From Ceratobasidium sp. AG-K (taxonomy: Eukaryota > Basidiomycota > Agaricomycetes > Cantharellales > Ceratobasidiaceae): a DNA stretch of 64,000 nt. Positions 47,101 through 57,327 of the stretch are shown one piece after another (the stretch's first letter is position 1; the number at the start of each line of letters is the position of its first letter). The notes under the pieces were generated by a model that was given only the letters and a program-made list of their open reading frames with translations, did not search any database and was not told the origin of the DNA. The stretch covers positions 2,232,001 to 2,296,000 of the forward strand of contig JAWNGF010000009.1 of NCBI GenBank assembly GCA_037039685.1, written 5' to 3'. The position numbers and the translations under genes are program-made.

Positions 47101-47517
47101 TGGCTTAATCATCAAAACATATCCACAGACAGACCTTCAGTAAAACTCTCTCACAAAGTTTTAGGCCCTTACAAGGTACTGGAAAAAGTAGGGACTCACG
47201 CCTTTAGACTGGAGTTACCAAAATCAATGAAAGTTCATCCTGTCTTCCATGTCATGCTGCTCAAGAAATTCCACTCTGATCCCCACGGCCGCGAACCCGC
47301 TCAACCACCCCCTATTGTCACACAAGATGGAGAAGAAGAATGGGAGGTTGAAGAGATCCTTAATTCCAAGAAAATCCGCTGCCAACTCCACTATTACGTT
47401 AAGTGGAAAGGGTACTCTCATGCAGACAACTCTTGGCAGTCAAAGGAAGATCTCAAGAACGCTCCTGAACTAGTTGATAAATTTCACAAACTCCATCCCA
47501 CCGCGCCAGGCCCTTAG
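44122..47517 (+). pseudogene. A3 pol with frameshifts and one stop
   Basis: Same domain order as A1. Single-base losses in short runs at about 44380 (AAAA to AAA) and about 45060, TGA at 45461-45463 where A5 has CGA, and seven instead of eight G at about 46012-46018. From 46195 the integrase and chromodomain are open to 47517. Confidence 0.92.
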
Positions 47518-47527
47518 GAGGGGGTAA

Positions 47528-47942
47528 TGTCATGAGCTGACTAAGCTCAGACATTTTATTCTGATTTTATATCTTTTTTTCCGAACACTTTCCTTTTTTG
47601 GTACAAATGTCCTTTGGCGCTTAACTTGTATCATGTGATGTATTTGTCTTTTCATTTGATATTGGTGAAACTTCCGGAACTTCCAGAATGTCGAGTCATA
47701 CCTCTTATCTCGCTTATCATCGGTTGTACTCGGCTTTCCCACAGTGATAGATGATGACATGGCCTTGATCTTACGTGTATATAAACCCAGAGGTCAAGCC
47801 GGTTAACGACAAGGCTTGACCTCCTCTCCACTAGGACTTGCCTAATTCAATCCTCTTACTTATCACCACTCCTTGGGTTCAAAGACTTGTCTAAGTCGAA
47901 CCCCTTAACCTTATATATACCTAATTGACCCAAGTCGGGACA
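47528..47942 (+). repeat. Family-A LTR, 3' LTR of A3
   Basis: 415 bp, TGTCATGAGC to GTCGGGACA, directly followed at 47943 by inverted family-A leader sequence (A4). Confidence 0.93.
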
Positions 47943-48821
47943 GTTACTAATTAGTCCTTTTTTTAGTGCGTACTGGTGGAAACGACGAGTGGATGTGGTT
48001 CTTGGTGGATGAGAGTGTTAACTTGGGTGGTGCTCTGACCACTTTCCAGTTTTTGCTTGAGAGGATCTGGCTTCCTCGAGATGTTGATTTGGATGTGAAG
48101 GGTGCTAGACGCTAAGCTTTTGCTTTTTATACTCCTTTTCTGATCTTATCAGTTATCAACAGCCTTGGGCGGGCATGATAGCGACAGTGTATGACAGAGT
48201 AAGGGTGTATTTAGCTGACTAAAGCCGCTATGACCCGAAAGAGGATAACAATTGGGTTCACTGACAGCGTATAGCAATGTGGAACTACTGGTCTATATCA
48301 AGTATAGCTCTTCGTTCGTTGTACTATGCCCGTTTTCCCGTGTACATTCTATCTACTTGGTGGAAGAGCAGGGGCTTATGGCCAATGCTTAGAAAGGCTT
48401 GACCTAATGTCCCGACTTGGGTCAATTAGGTATATAAGAGTTAAGGGGTTCGACTTAGACAAGTCTTAGAACCCAAGGAGTAGTGATAGTAAAAAGAGTT
48501 GAATAGGCAAGTCCTAGTGGAGAAGAGGTCAAGCCTTGTCGTTAACCGGCTTGACCTCTGGGTTTATATACACGTGAGATCAAGGCCACGTCATCATCTA
48601 TCAGTGTGGGAAAGCCGAGTACAACCGATGATAAGCGAGATAAGAGGTATGACTCGACATTCTGGAAGTTCCGAAAGTATCACCAATATCAAATGAAAAG
48701 ACAAATACATCAAATGATACAAGTTAAGCGCCAGAGGACATTTGTACCAAAAAAGGAAAGTGTTCGGAAAAAAAAGATATAAAATCAGAATAAAATGTCT
48801 GAGCTTAGTCAGCTCATGACA
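47943..48821 (-). mobile_element. A4, inverted family-A fragment: 5' LTR plus about 465 bp of leader
   Basis: On the minus strand, LTR 48821-48408 is followed by PBS and leader to 47943, where it stops next to the 3' LTR of A3. Simplest reading: A3 inserted into A4, and A4's distal part plus A3's left LTR half were lost later. The right flank is family-C pol. Confidence 0.85.
48408..48821 (-). repeat. Family-A LTR of A4 (inverted)
   Basis: 414 bp, reading TGTCATGAGC to GTCGGGACA on the minus strand. The paired TTCNNGAA boxes and TATA are present. Confidence 0.92.
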
Positions 48822-50087
48822 CAAATCTCCTATAGAAGTTGCAGAAACCAATGAACGCCTGTAGTTGTTTCACGGTTTTGGGAATGGGCCATTCTTGGAT
48901 AGTTTTGATCTTGTCCTTGTTCATGGAAATGCCGTCTTTGTCAACAACAAAACCAACCCAGTTGGCTCTCTTTCCATAGAAGGTACATTTCTTCAGATTT
49001 CCAAAGAGGTTGTTCTTCCTCAATTGTTGCAAGACTTCCTTGATATCTATGGTGTGTTGATCTCTTCCTCAAGAAATAATAAGGATGTCATCAATGTAGA
49101 TCACAATCTTCACCCCAATCATGTCCCTGAATATGTGGTCCATCATTCTTTGGAAGGTAGACGGTGCGTTCTTGAGGCCAAAGGCCATCACGGTGTATTT
49201 GAAAAGTCCTTCTGAGGTGATAAATGCTGTCTTCCACTTGTCTCCTTCTCAGATTCTGACATTCCAAAAGCCATTCTTCAGATCAAGCAAAGTGATGAAA
49301 AGTTCTTCCTTTGAGCTTTCTCCAGTCTTCTTGAAAATATCTAGAAGTTGTTCAAGGAGCGGGATAGGGTAGCAGTCTGGGATGGTTTCTTTGTTTGCAC
49401 CTCTGTAGTCAACAACAGGACGTAGGTTGGGGATGGTTTGTCCTTCCTTCAGGGCTTTTTGACAAAAAAAAGGCTTGCAGCTAGGGGAGATTTGCTGGGT
49501 CTGATACGTCCTGACCAGAGTTCATTCTCAATGTATTCTCTTGTTGCTTCTCTTTCCCTTGGTGACAGAGGGTAGGCCTTTCTTGGTTTTGGAAGTCAAT
49601 TGTTGTCATAGAAGTCAATTCTACAATCCCATTCTCTGTGTTCAGGCAGTTTGTTGTATTTTTCTTTATCAAAGACATCCTTGAACTCTTCAAGTTCTCT
49701 TGGTAGTTCCTGAAGTAGTCCTGCTTTGGCAATAAGGGGATCTTCCTTTTTCCATTTGATAGCAAAGGGGGACCAGGATATCTCAGGGTTGGTCTCCTTC
49801 AGCCATGGCATTCCTAAAATCATGGGTTGTGTGCCAGTGTTCATGACATAGAACTTTTGGTAGAAAGTTCTTCCTTTGAGATCAAATTTCAGCTTGCACC
49901 TGAACTGGATCTCATCCTTTTGTGTTTTTCCGTCAATGGTTTTGATGCTTCTGGGGCTTTGTAAATTGGTCAAAGGGATATTGTTTTCCTTGGCAAAGTT
50001 CAGGTCAATGAAATTTCTAGAAGAGCCGGAGTTGATGAGAGTTGAGATTTTTTCTGTGATTCCCTCTGCTGTTGCGTATACCATGGT
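48822..50087 (-). pseudogene. Family-C pol remnant (protease and part of RT)
   Basis: Protease region ISTLINSGSSRNFID has Asn in place of the catalytic Asp. The linker [17 protein letters not shown] leads into RT pieces in several frames ([36 protein letters not shown] at the 48822 end). Many stops and frameshifts. Confidence 0.8.
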
Positions 50088-50170
50088 AGTTTAATTTGTA
50101 GCCTTGCAATAGTATACATTTTGCAGAGAGGATATTGGGGCATCCTCACACATGGTGGAGAGATGCCCAT

Positions 50171-52339
50171 CTAGTTTTCCGACTTGGAATCAGTGGATCT
50201 GTTCTCATTCACCTTTTCAACTTTGAGTTCAGTGGCTTTCCCTTTCACAGGCTTCTTTCCTTTGTCCTTGTAGGTCCACTCCTTTGTGCAGTGGGCAAGA
50301 TTGTGCCCTGCTTCTCTGCATTTGATGCAGAGATTGTTTTCCCTTTGGCGTTTCTTTTCTTCTTTTGGGACCAAGTCTCCCTTGATCTTCTGGGCCCTGG
50401 AACCCTCTGCTTGGGTTTATTGTTTGTTCTTCTTCTTTGTGCTAATTGGATTGGTCAGTTTGTTGATTTCTTCCGCTTGTAGGGCGATATTGATCCATCC
50501 TTTGAGATCTTGCTGTTCTGCTCCCACCCTGTCCCTAAGTTCCTCACAAACAAGTTCTGCTTTGATGAGGCAATTCAGGCCTTGTCTGAATCATGCCACT
50601 AGGGCCGCATTGTTCCAGTCAAGTTCTTGGGAAAGAAGTTGGAAGTTGGAGACATATTCAGATATGCTCTTGTTTTGGTAAAGTTGTTGAATCCCTTGTT
50701 CAGCTTGAACTTTTTTGCTAGGGTTGCTCCATTGTCTGTTGTAGGCTTCTTGGCAAGCGTCCCATGAGTCTAACCATGGATGGTCTAGATTGTTGTTGTA
50801 TCTGTTCAGAACTGGTTGTGCCCAATTTCCAGTGGGTCCTTCTGCCATGTTCATCAAAACTGCAATAATACGTTGTTCATCCGTGTCATACTGGGTAGGG
50901 TTCAGATGGAAATAGGCCTTCATTCTTGCAATGAAGGTTTTGGCTGCAGTTCCCCTGGTTCCTTCAAAAGCTTTTGGCATTTTGATGCATGGTCCTGAGT
51001 TTCCTCTATTGCCTCCTTGATTTGTTTGGAAGATAAAGGTTCTTCCTTCATCCCTGATTTGATATCCGGATTGTCCTTGTACTTCAAATGAGGGTGATTG
51101 TTGTCCCTGTGATAGTTGAGGAGGTGGGTTCTTTTGTTGCGGGATATCAACAGAGGTTTGTTGTGATTCTGCCCTTTGGAGTTCCAATTCTGCTTGGGCA
51201 TCAGCGCCAATTTACTTGAGAAGATCAAATGTTTCCCTAGTTTGTAGCCGGACTTCTTGCATCCTAGTGGTTTGATCCTGGAAACCATTGGTAACTTCCT
51301 CATTGATCCTTCCAAGGGTGATGGTCATGTTTCTCATTCCTTCCGCCATTCTTCCTAGGGTTTCTTCAATGCGTGTAATATGCTGGGTTTGTCCATGTAA
51401 GGTTTGGTTCATCAGGAGATTGAAATTGTTCAACCTATTGTTGATTTGTTCGGAATTTTCAACCAATTGTTCAACAACCTCAAGGATATGATGTTGAACA
51501 CGATCTACATTCCTAAGCGTTTCATAGAAAGTGTTGACTCTGTCCTTGGTTCTAGAAGCAATGCACTCAATTTGCTGCATCATGTTTGTTGTGTCTTGGG
51601 TTTGTAGATCCCATTGTTGTTCTAACCCTTCAATTCTAAGGGCTTGGACTGCGTTCTCCTGTTGGTATTGGATTTGAAGGGTGTTGAAGATTCTTTCCAG
51701 GGTTTGGATAGGATTTCCCTCCATATTTCCCATCAGTTGTTCTTGTCTCAGTCCTTCATCTTGTGAAATTGACTGGATGCTTCCTTGTGATTGGAAGGTT
51801 GATGGCACGCTCAGGGCGCTGTGAGTCCTAGGGACTTCCACTAGCAGTGGCATGGATGTAGGGGTCACCAATGGTGGTGGAAATTGTAATCCAAAGTCAG
51901 GAAATGCTAAAGGACATCTGGTCCCTGTTGTTCCAGTGTTTGATGGTCCTGGGGTAGCGTTTCCAAGTGGTCCTGGTATCCTAATCATATGCACAGCCCT
52001 GGGGCTAATCACATTCTCCCCATGGAGAGTGACAACTGGAGCTGTTGGTGGTGGCATGTTGATTGGATTTTCAACTACTCAAATTGTTGGTGAGGTGGAC
52101 CCTTGTTTGTTTGAACTCCTGGTTTCTTCTTGAGTTCCTGATGTTTTGATAATGTTGCCAATTCCTCCTGGGATGCTGGTAGAAGGGGGTCTTGATGTGT
52201 GGCTGGTACTTCTCAGTGGCGCCATCCAATCACCTGCCCATTCCCTTGCTCCTCTTGAGGGGTTTGATTGGATTTTGACTATTGTTGCTATTGGAGCCTT
52301 GCTCCTTTGAGACGCTGCACTTGAGGATCGATTGTCCAT
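50171..52339 (-). pseudogene. Family-C gag region in four broken frames
   Basis: From the right: 52339-52079 (MDNRSSSAASQRSKAPIATI), 52057-51212 (proline-rich, then long coiled coil with EQLVENSEQINNRLNNFNLL), 51187-50591 (capsid-like; KTFIARMKAYFHLNPTQYD), 50374-50171 (zinc knuckle CIKCREAGHNLAHC). Frames are separated by stops or small shifts. Confidence 0.8.
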
Positions 52340-52395
52340 GTTGTCACGTGACTTTGTTTTCTTGTGGCTCAGCGTACTAAGAGCTTGCTTCGCAA

Positions 52396-52894
52396 TGTTG
52401 CAACCTGCTAATGCCTATGGTTGACGACCGCTAATGGCCTTTGAGATGTGAGAACAATATGTGATAAGTCTTCTAAGACTCTATCACTAAGGTGGACAAA
52501 TGCTAGTCTTGTCAGTACAAGTCACTAGCTCCTAAGTCCAAGTGGCTGTGCTAAGGGCTAAGTAGCCAAGTGCCTCTGATCACACTGCAGGGAGATTTGA
52601 CAAGGCAAAGCAAGCTGGGGATAACCATGCTTGCAAGCCAGTATATATACCCAGAGAACAAGTGAGTCATAGTACATACATGAGTCACTTGTCTGAGTCA
52701 GAGTCCAAGTCATAAAGGGGGCTGTGCAGGCCAGCCAATAGAAAACAGCATGAGTCATATGACTCACAGTAACACATCATCCATACACCTCACTAAACAA
52801 GGGAGAGGGCTCTACCACAAGAAGGGGTGCTTAAGGCACCAGTACAAGCCACAAGTCCGCAAAAGAAGAAGAGAGGGAGAGACGGGTCACAACA
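52396..52894 (-). repeat. Family-C LTR (5' LTR, inverted)
   Basis: 499 bp. On the minus strand it starts TGTTGTGACCC, has five TGA[G/C]TCA sites (plus-strand 52663, 52681, 52694, 52751, 52760), a TATA box (52650-52641), and the mRNA-start segment AGCTTGCTTTGC (52616-52605). The PBS (52393-52382, GCGAAGCAAGCT) pairs with it with one G-U. Confidence 0.8.
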
Positions 52895-52949
52895 CTTGTC
52901 TAAGTCAAACCCCTTAACCTTTTATATACCTAATTGACCCAAGTCGGTA
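52895..52949 (+). repeat. Family-A LTR end fragment
   Basis: 55 bp matching the last part of the family-A LTR (CTTGTCTAAGTC ... ACCCAAGTCGGTACA). It lies between family-C LTR and the family-D pol fragment, probably the surviving end of an A copy that C later entered. Confidence 0.8.
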
Positions 52950-53879
52950 CATGCACCCAGTAGCATTCCTGTCAAAGAGCCTGTCACCAGCAGAACAAAA
53001 CTATGACATATTTGATAAGGAACTACTGGCAATCATCAGGGCCTTCAAGGAATGGTGTCACCTTTTGGAAGGAACAAAGCTGCCAGTACAAGTCATAATG
53101 GATCAGAAAAACTTGGAAATGTTCTCAAAGTCAAAAGATTTAAACAGAAGGCAAATAAGGTGATCAAACTTCTTAGTGGACTACAATTTCCAAATTATTT
53201 ATCACCCTGGCTCAGAAAACAAGAAGGCAGATATTTTGTCAAGATGGTACAACCTACAACCTGAAGGGGGGGTAGAGAAACAAGTTCTCCTGAAACCAGC
53301 TCTTTTTGTTGCTTCAATAACTCCTGATAGTGAAATCAATGACCTCATTGGAGAAGCAATATATGAGGATGTACACCTAAAAGAGATTCTCTTGAAACTT
53401 CAGAAGGGTGAAAAAGTTGCCAAATGGTATCTCAAGGAAGGGTTACTCTATTACCAGAACCAAATCTTTGTACCAAAGGACAATCACATCCAAAAACTTA
53501 TTTTGGAGTCAAGACATGACTCATTAATGGCAGGACACCCTGGACAATACAAAACCCTGGAACTTGTTTCTTGAACATACACTTGGCCTTCTATGAAGAA
53601 ATTTGTCAATTCATATGTTACCAACTGCAACAGCTGCATCAGATCAAAACCCACAAATCAAATACCTATAGGATTACTCAAACCTACACAAATGCCTGAA
53701 AGACCAGGGGAGAATATCACTTTTGATCTAATTACAGGTCTCCCAGAGTCAGAAGGATTTGATGCAATCCTAACAGTAGTCAATTGCCACTCAAAAATGG
53801 TACATTACATCCCAACCCATTCAGATGCCACAGCTGTTGACATTGCAAACTTATTCATGACTTATATATGGAAACTGCA
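52950..53879 (+). pseudogene. Family-D (A-like) pol fragment: RNase H and integrase
   Basis: Encodes [20 protein letters not shown] through the integrase zinc finger to MTYIWKLH. Clearly related to family-A pol but divergent, so a separate subfamily. TGA at 53161-53163 replaces a Trp codon of A, and TGA at 53572-53574 an Arg codon. The catalytic-core start reads VVNCHSKM where A has VVDRFSKM, so the first catalytic Asp is lost. Cut at 53879 by B3. Confidence 0.85.
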
Positions 53880-54340
53880 TGTTGTGAGCCAGCTCCCTCC
53901 ATTGGACTTGCCTGTCGTCTTGCCTGCCTGTCTCTTCCGTTATGTTGTGTTTCTGTTTCTGTTTCTGTTTGCTGTGTTGCCACCTTCTTGTGGTTATCCT
54001 GTTACATTGTGTAACGCGGCTGTGCATTGTACAAGTCATGTCTGTTCATACAGCATGACTCATATGGACACTCCTGATTGGTAGACTGTTATGACTCTTG
54101 TGGCCGCACTTTGTATGACTCGGCCATGTCTTGTATATATATAGAGGACCAACAAGCCTGGAAACCCCAGCTTGTTTTGTCTTGTCAAACATCCTCTTTG
54201 AGTGACACTTTGAACCACCCCTACCCTCAAGAGCCTACAGACACTTAAGTGTGTTGCGGATCAAGAGGTCACTTAGGTCTTAGTGCCGTCCACTCTCCAT
54301 TGTGGCTTGTCTCATAGCCACCAAGAAGAAGCTTGCAACA
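53880..54340 (+). repeat. Family-B LTR, 5' LTR of B3
   Basis: 461 bp, TGTTGTGAGCC to TTGCAACA, with TATATATATAG and the AGCTTGTTTTGT start segment. A (TTTCTG)n-like stretch near 53945-53970 differs from B1 and B2. Confidence 0.9.
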
Positions 54341-54362
54341 TTACAAAACAAGCTTAACAATC

Positions 54363-56346
54363 ATGTCCATTCAGGAGGACGCCGGATCGCGTCTCGCAAC
54401 ACCATTATCAATAAGGAGAGGACCAAGTAGGGCTTCAAGACCTACAAGTTCCCTCAACAAGCAAGATATTGCACAAGCACGGGCCGGAGGACCAGCAAGG
54501 TCTTGCCCACAAAGCCAAGCCTCTATGCCCGGAACATTCAACACTGAGAATGCTTCAGTCATACAAGAAGAACCCACCATTGTTACTAGAGAACCAGGCA
54601 ATATTACCAACGACCCCACACCGGTCACAATTCAAATCCCTATCTCAAATGTAACTCCAGGCCCATCACATCCACTATGGCCTATGGGATCCAGAAGACA
54701 GTTTTTTTCCCCTCAGCCTGAAGCTCACAGGGGCGTATCCCTTGTTCCTATCGGACCCCCCCCCCACGCCGCACATCTCCAACGCTCCCCAAGTACCCCA
54801 GATTACGGGAACTATCACCAATGCCGGTCTGATCCCAATAAGCTCTCAGGATGTGACACCTGTCAACCCAGCACAGCCATATGTACCACAAGGGTATTTG
54901 CAGCAAGCAACAGCAACTGAAGGTCAAGATGTCCCTGGGATTCCCAGCTCAAGTTCTAGCTCCAGCAATAGGACCATGATCAACAATCTTGATGACCTCA
55001 ACAATCTTCACCTTGGAAGGCACAACGCACTCTTAAGGATTATTGATGGAATGAGGATAACAATCAATAAAAGACTCAACGGGTTAGAACAATCTACCCA
55101 AGTGTTGGCTAACAACCAACAAATCTTCAATGATTCCCTCAACAACCTACAAGGAACCCTGACAGATATCCTGACTGCTGCACAAAACAGTGAACACAAC
55201 AGCTTCCTGGTTGGACAAGATGTAATCCGACTAAGAAACAAAGTCACAAACACACAAGGATTGGTAAACAATGTACAGGAAGATCTTAACACCACAAGGC
55301 AGGCACAGTTAGCCTGTAACAAAGCAGTCACCCAAGGACTAGAAGGGCTAAGGGAAGACGGAAGGATGGCATTCAGACAAATTAACACCATACAAGAAAC
55401 AACCAACAACATGGGCAAACAGATGGATGAAGCATCCCTACATGCTGTATCACCTCCCCACCCCAAAGCAGAATCTACCAGGATTGACGAATTGGAACAA
55501 AGGCTATGTCAGCTTTCTGAAAACCCCAACAACAGAAGAGAAAACAGGCGTCCAAAAGTAACTAGACCAGAAGCTTTTGATGGGAAGAAAGGAGAAGGAG
55601 CAGAAATGTTCATCACCCAGATGGAGAGCTACTTTGTCAGGTTGGGCAACCAATACAGCTTGGGACATGAACGGATTAGAGAAGCGCTAGCCAATTTTAA
55701 ATCGGATAACAGATCCGCCACACATTGGGCCCAAGTGCTGCTCCAATCCATGAACAATGGAGTACCTGACCCAAACCTAACGTCATGGGAAACATTCAAG
55801 TTGCACTTCATGGAACAATTTAGCAACCCTAACAAGAAGGCTAAGGCGGAAGCCAATATCCAAAAAAGCAAACAAGTCAACTCAGTAGCAAACTATGCAA
55901 CAGAATTCCGATTTCACATGGTAGATGTGAATTGGGGGGAAGAAGCCCTTGTCAACCAATTCAAGGAAGGACTCAAGCCGGAGATCAAAACAGAATTAGC
56001 ATGATTCAAACTTTCCCTTATCAACAAGGATGGAACTGAAAGGCACCTTAACCTTAACCAATGGATCACTCTTGCGATCTCCATTGACCAGAAATTGCAA
56101 CAGATTAAAGCATCCACCAGAAAGAAAACACCCCAATCAACCACTACTGGGCAAACCTCTACAAAATGGCTTCCAGACAAAGTATACAAGGCAAGAATAG
56201 CATCAAATCAATGTCTGAAGTGCAGTCAAGAAGGTCACCATTTGCTCAAATGCTTGTCCAAGGAATGGATAACAACTGAGCCCAGCATAAAGGGAAGAGA
56301 AGCTACAATCATAGAAGACTTGGGAAAAGAAGGGGTCTCCCTCTAA
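54363..56346 (+). pseudogene. B3 gag with a C-run frameshift and one TGA
   Basis: Starts MSIQEDAGSRLATPLSIRRG. The frame shifts in a long C run (about 54756-54766) where B1 has CCCCCTCCCAC, then stays open to TGA 56002-56004, the same codon that is TGA in B1. The nucleocapsid part with zinc knuckle CLKCSQEGHHLLKC follows. GGGAAAA heptamer at 56322-56328. Confidence 0.9.
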
Positions 56347-56900
56347 CTGTGTGTGGAGAGACCAAAGAACCAGCAATGGAAACAATGTACTTTAGAGCAA
56401 CAAACAAATCAACCATTGTTTACACAAGCATTGCCGGAATCACAGAACCAGTCCCTACCCTCATCAATTCAGGAGCTTTGAAAAACTTTATGGACATCTC
56501 TTGGGCCCGTTCCAACAACATTCCTCTCATTGAACTTCCCTCTCCACGGAAAGTAATTGGCATCCAGGGAAAAGAACTCTCACACCAAATATGCTTCAAA
56601 GCCAAGCTTGTACTGGACATAGAAGGAAAACCCTTCAAGCAAATCTTTTTTGCTATGCCTACTGGAGAAACCAAGCTCATTTTAGGACTTGAATGGTTAG
56701 AAGAAGCAAACCCCAATAATGACTGGAAAACAAAGCACATATCATGGCGACCAGAACACATACAGGCAAGAATGGCCTCAATAGACGACCTACTGGAAGA
56801 ATTCAAGGAATTTGCCAACGTGTTTAGCAAAGGAAAGTTCAAGAGAATTCCGGATCATTGCCCATACAATTGTGCCATTGACTTCAAGGAAGGGGCTGAA
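56329..56900 (+). pseudogene. B3 pol, 5' part (protease); resumes at 63853-64000
   Basis: -1 frame after the heptamer. The protease site reads TLINSGALKNFM: the catalytic Asp codon GAT is AAT here (CG to CA on this strand relative to an ATCGAT form). Ends at DFKEGAE at the A5 insertion. The right piece (63853-64000) continues with a TGA at the position of B1's 27354 stop (GKI-R-PGKSP). Confidence 0.9.
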
Positions 56901-57317
56901 TGTCCCGACTTGGGTCAATTAGGTGTATATAAGGTTAAGGGGTTCGACTTAGACAAGTCTTAGAACCCAAGGAATAGTGATAGTTTTTAGAGGATTTGAT
57001 TGGGCAAGTCCTAGTGGAGAGGAGGTCAAGCCTTGTCGTTAACCGGCTTGACCTCTGGGTTTATATACATGTGAGATCAAGGCCACGTCATCATCTATCA
57101 GTGTGGGAAAGCCGAGTACAACCAATGATAAGCGAGATAAGAGGTGTGACTCGACATTCTGGAAGTTCCGGAAGTATCACCAATATCAAAAGAAAAGACA
57201 AATACATCACATGATACAAGTTAAGCGCCAGAGGACATTTGTACCAAAAAAGGAAAGTGTTTAGAAAAAAAGATATAAAATCAGAATAAAATGTCTGAGC
57301 TTAGTCAGCTCATGACA
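56901..57317 (-). repeat. Family-A LTR, 3' LTR of A5
   Basis: 417 bp; on the plus strand it reads TGTCCCGACTTGGG to GCTCATGACA. Differs from the other A5 LTR near 57097 and near 57210. Confidence 0.95.
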
Positions 57318-57327
57318 TTACCCCCTC

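Larger units (their letters stand above)
41357..47942 (+). mobile_element. A3, family-A chromovirus with truncated 5' LTR
   Basis: 5' LTR missing its left half (41357-41540 kept), then PBS, leader, ORF0a/ORF0b remnants, gag, pol and a full 3' LTR (47528-47942). Lesions are mostly homopolymer indels, one deletion and CGA to TGA changes. The left end joins B2 and the right end joins the inverted fragment A4. Confidence 0.92.
48822..52894 (-). mobile_element. Family-C Ty3/gypsy element, 5' part only
   Basis: Minus-strand copy with 5' LTR (52894-52396), gag-like frames and pol up to the RT, cut at 48822 by A4. The LTR termini (TGTTGTGA...CAACA) and start region resemble family B, but the coding sequence is clearly divergent. 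Confidence 0.85.
53880..56900 (+). mobile_element. B3, family-B chromovirus, left part (continues at 63853)
   Basis: 5' LTR, PBS (54343-54354), gag and the start of pol. Interrupted by A5 at 56900; pol resumes at 63853 and runs off the window. Confidence 0.93.
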
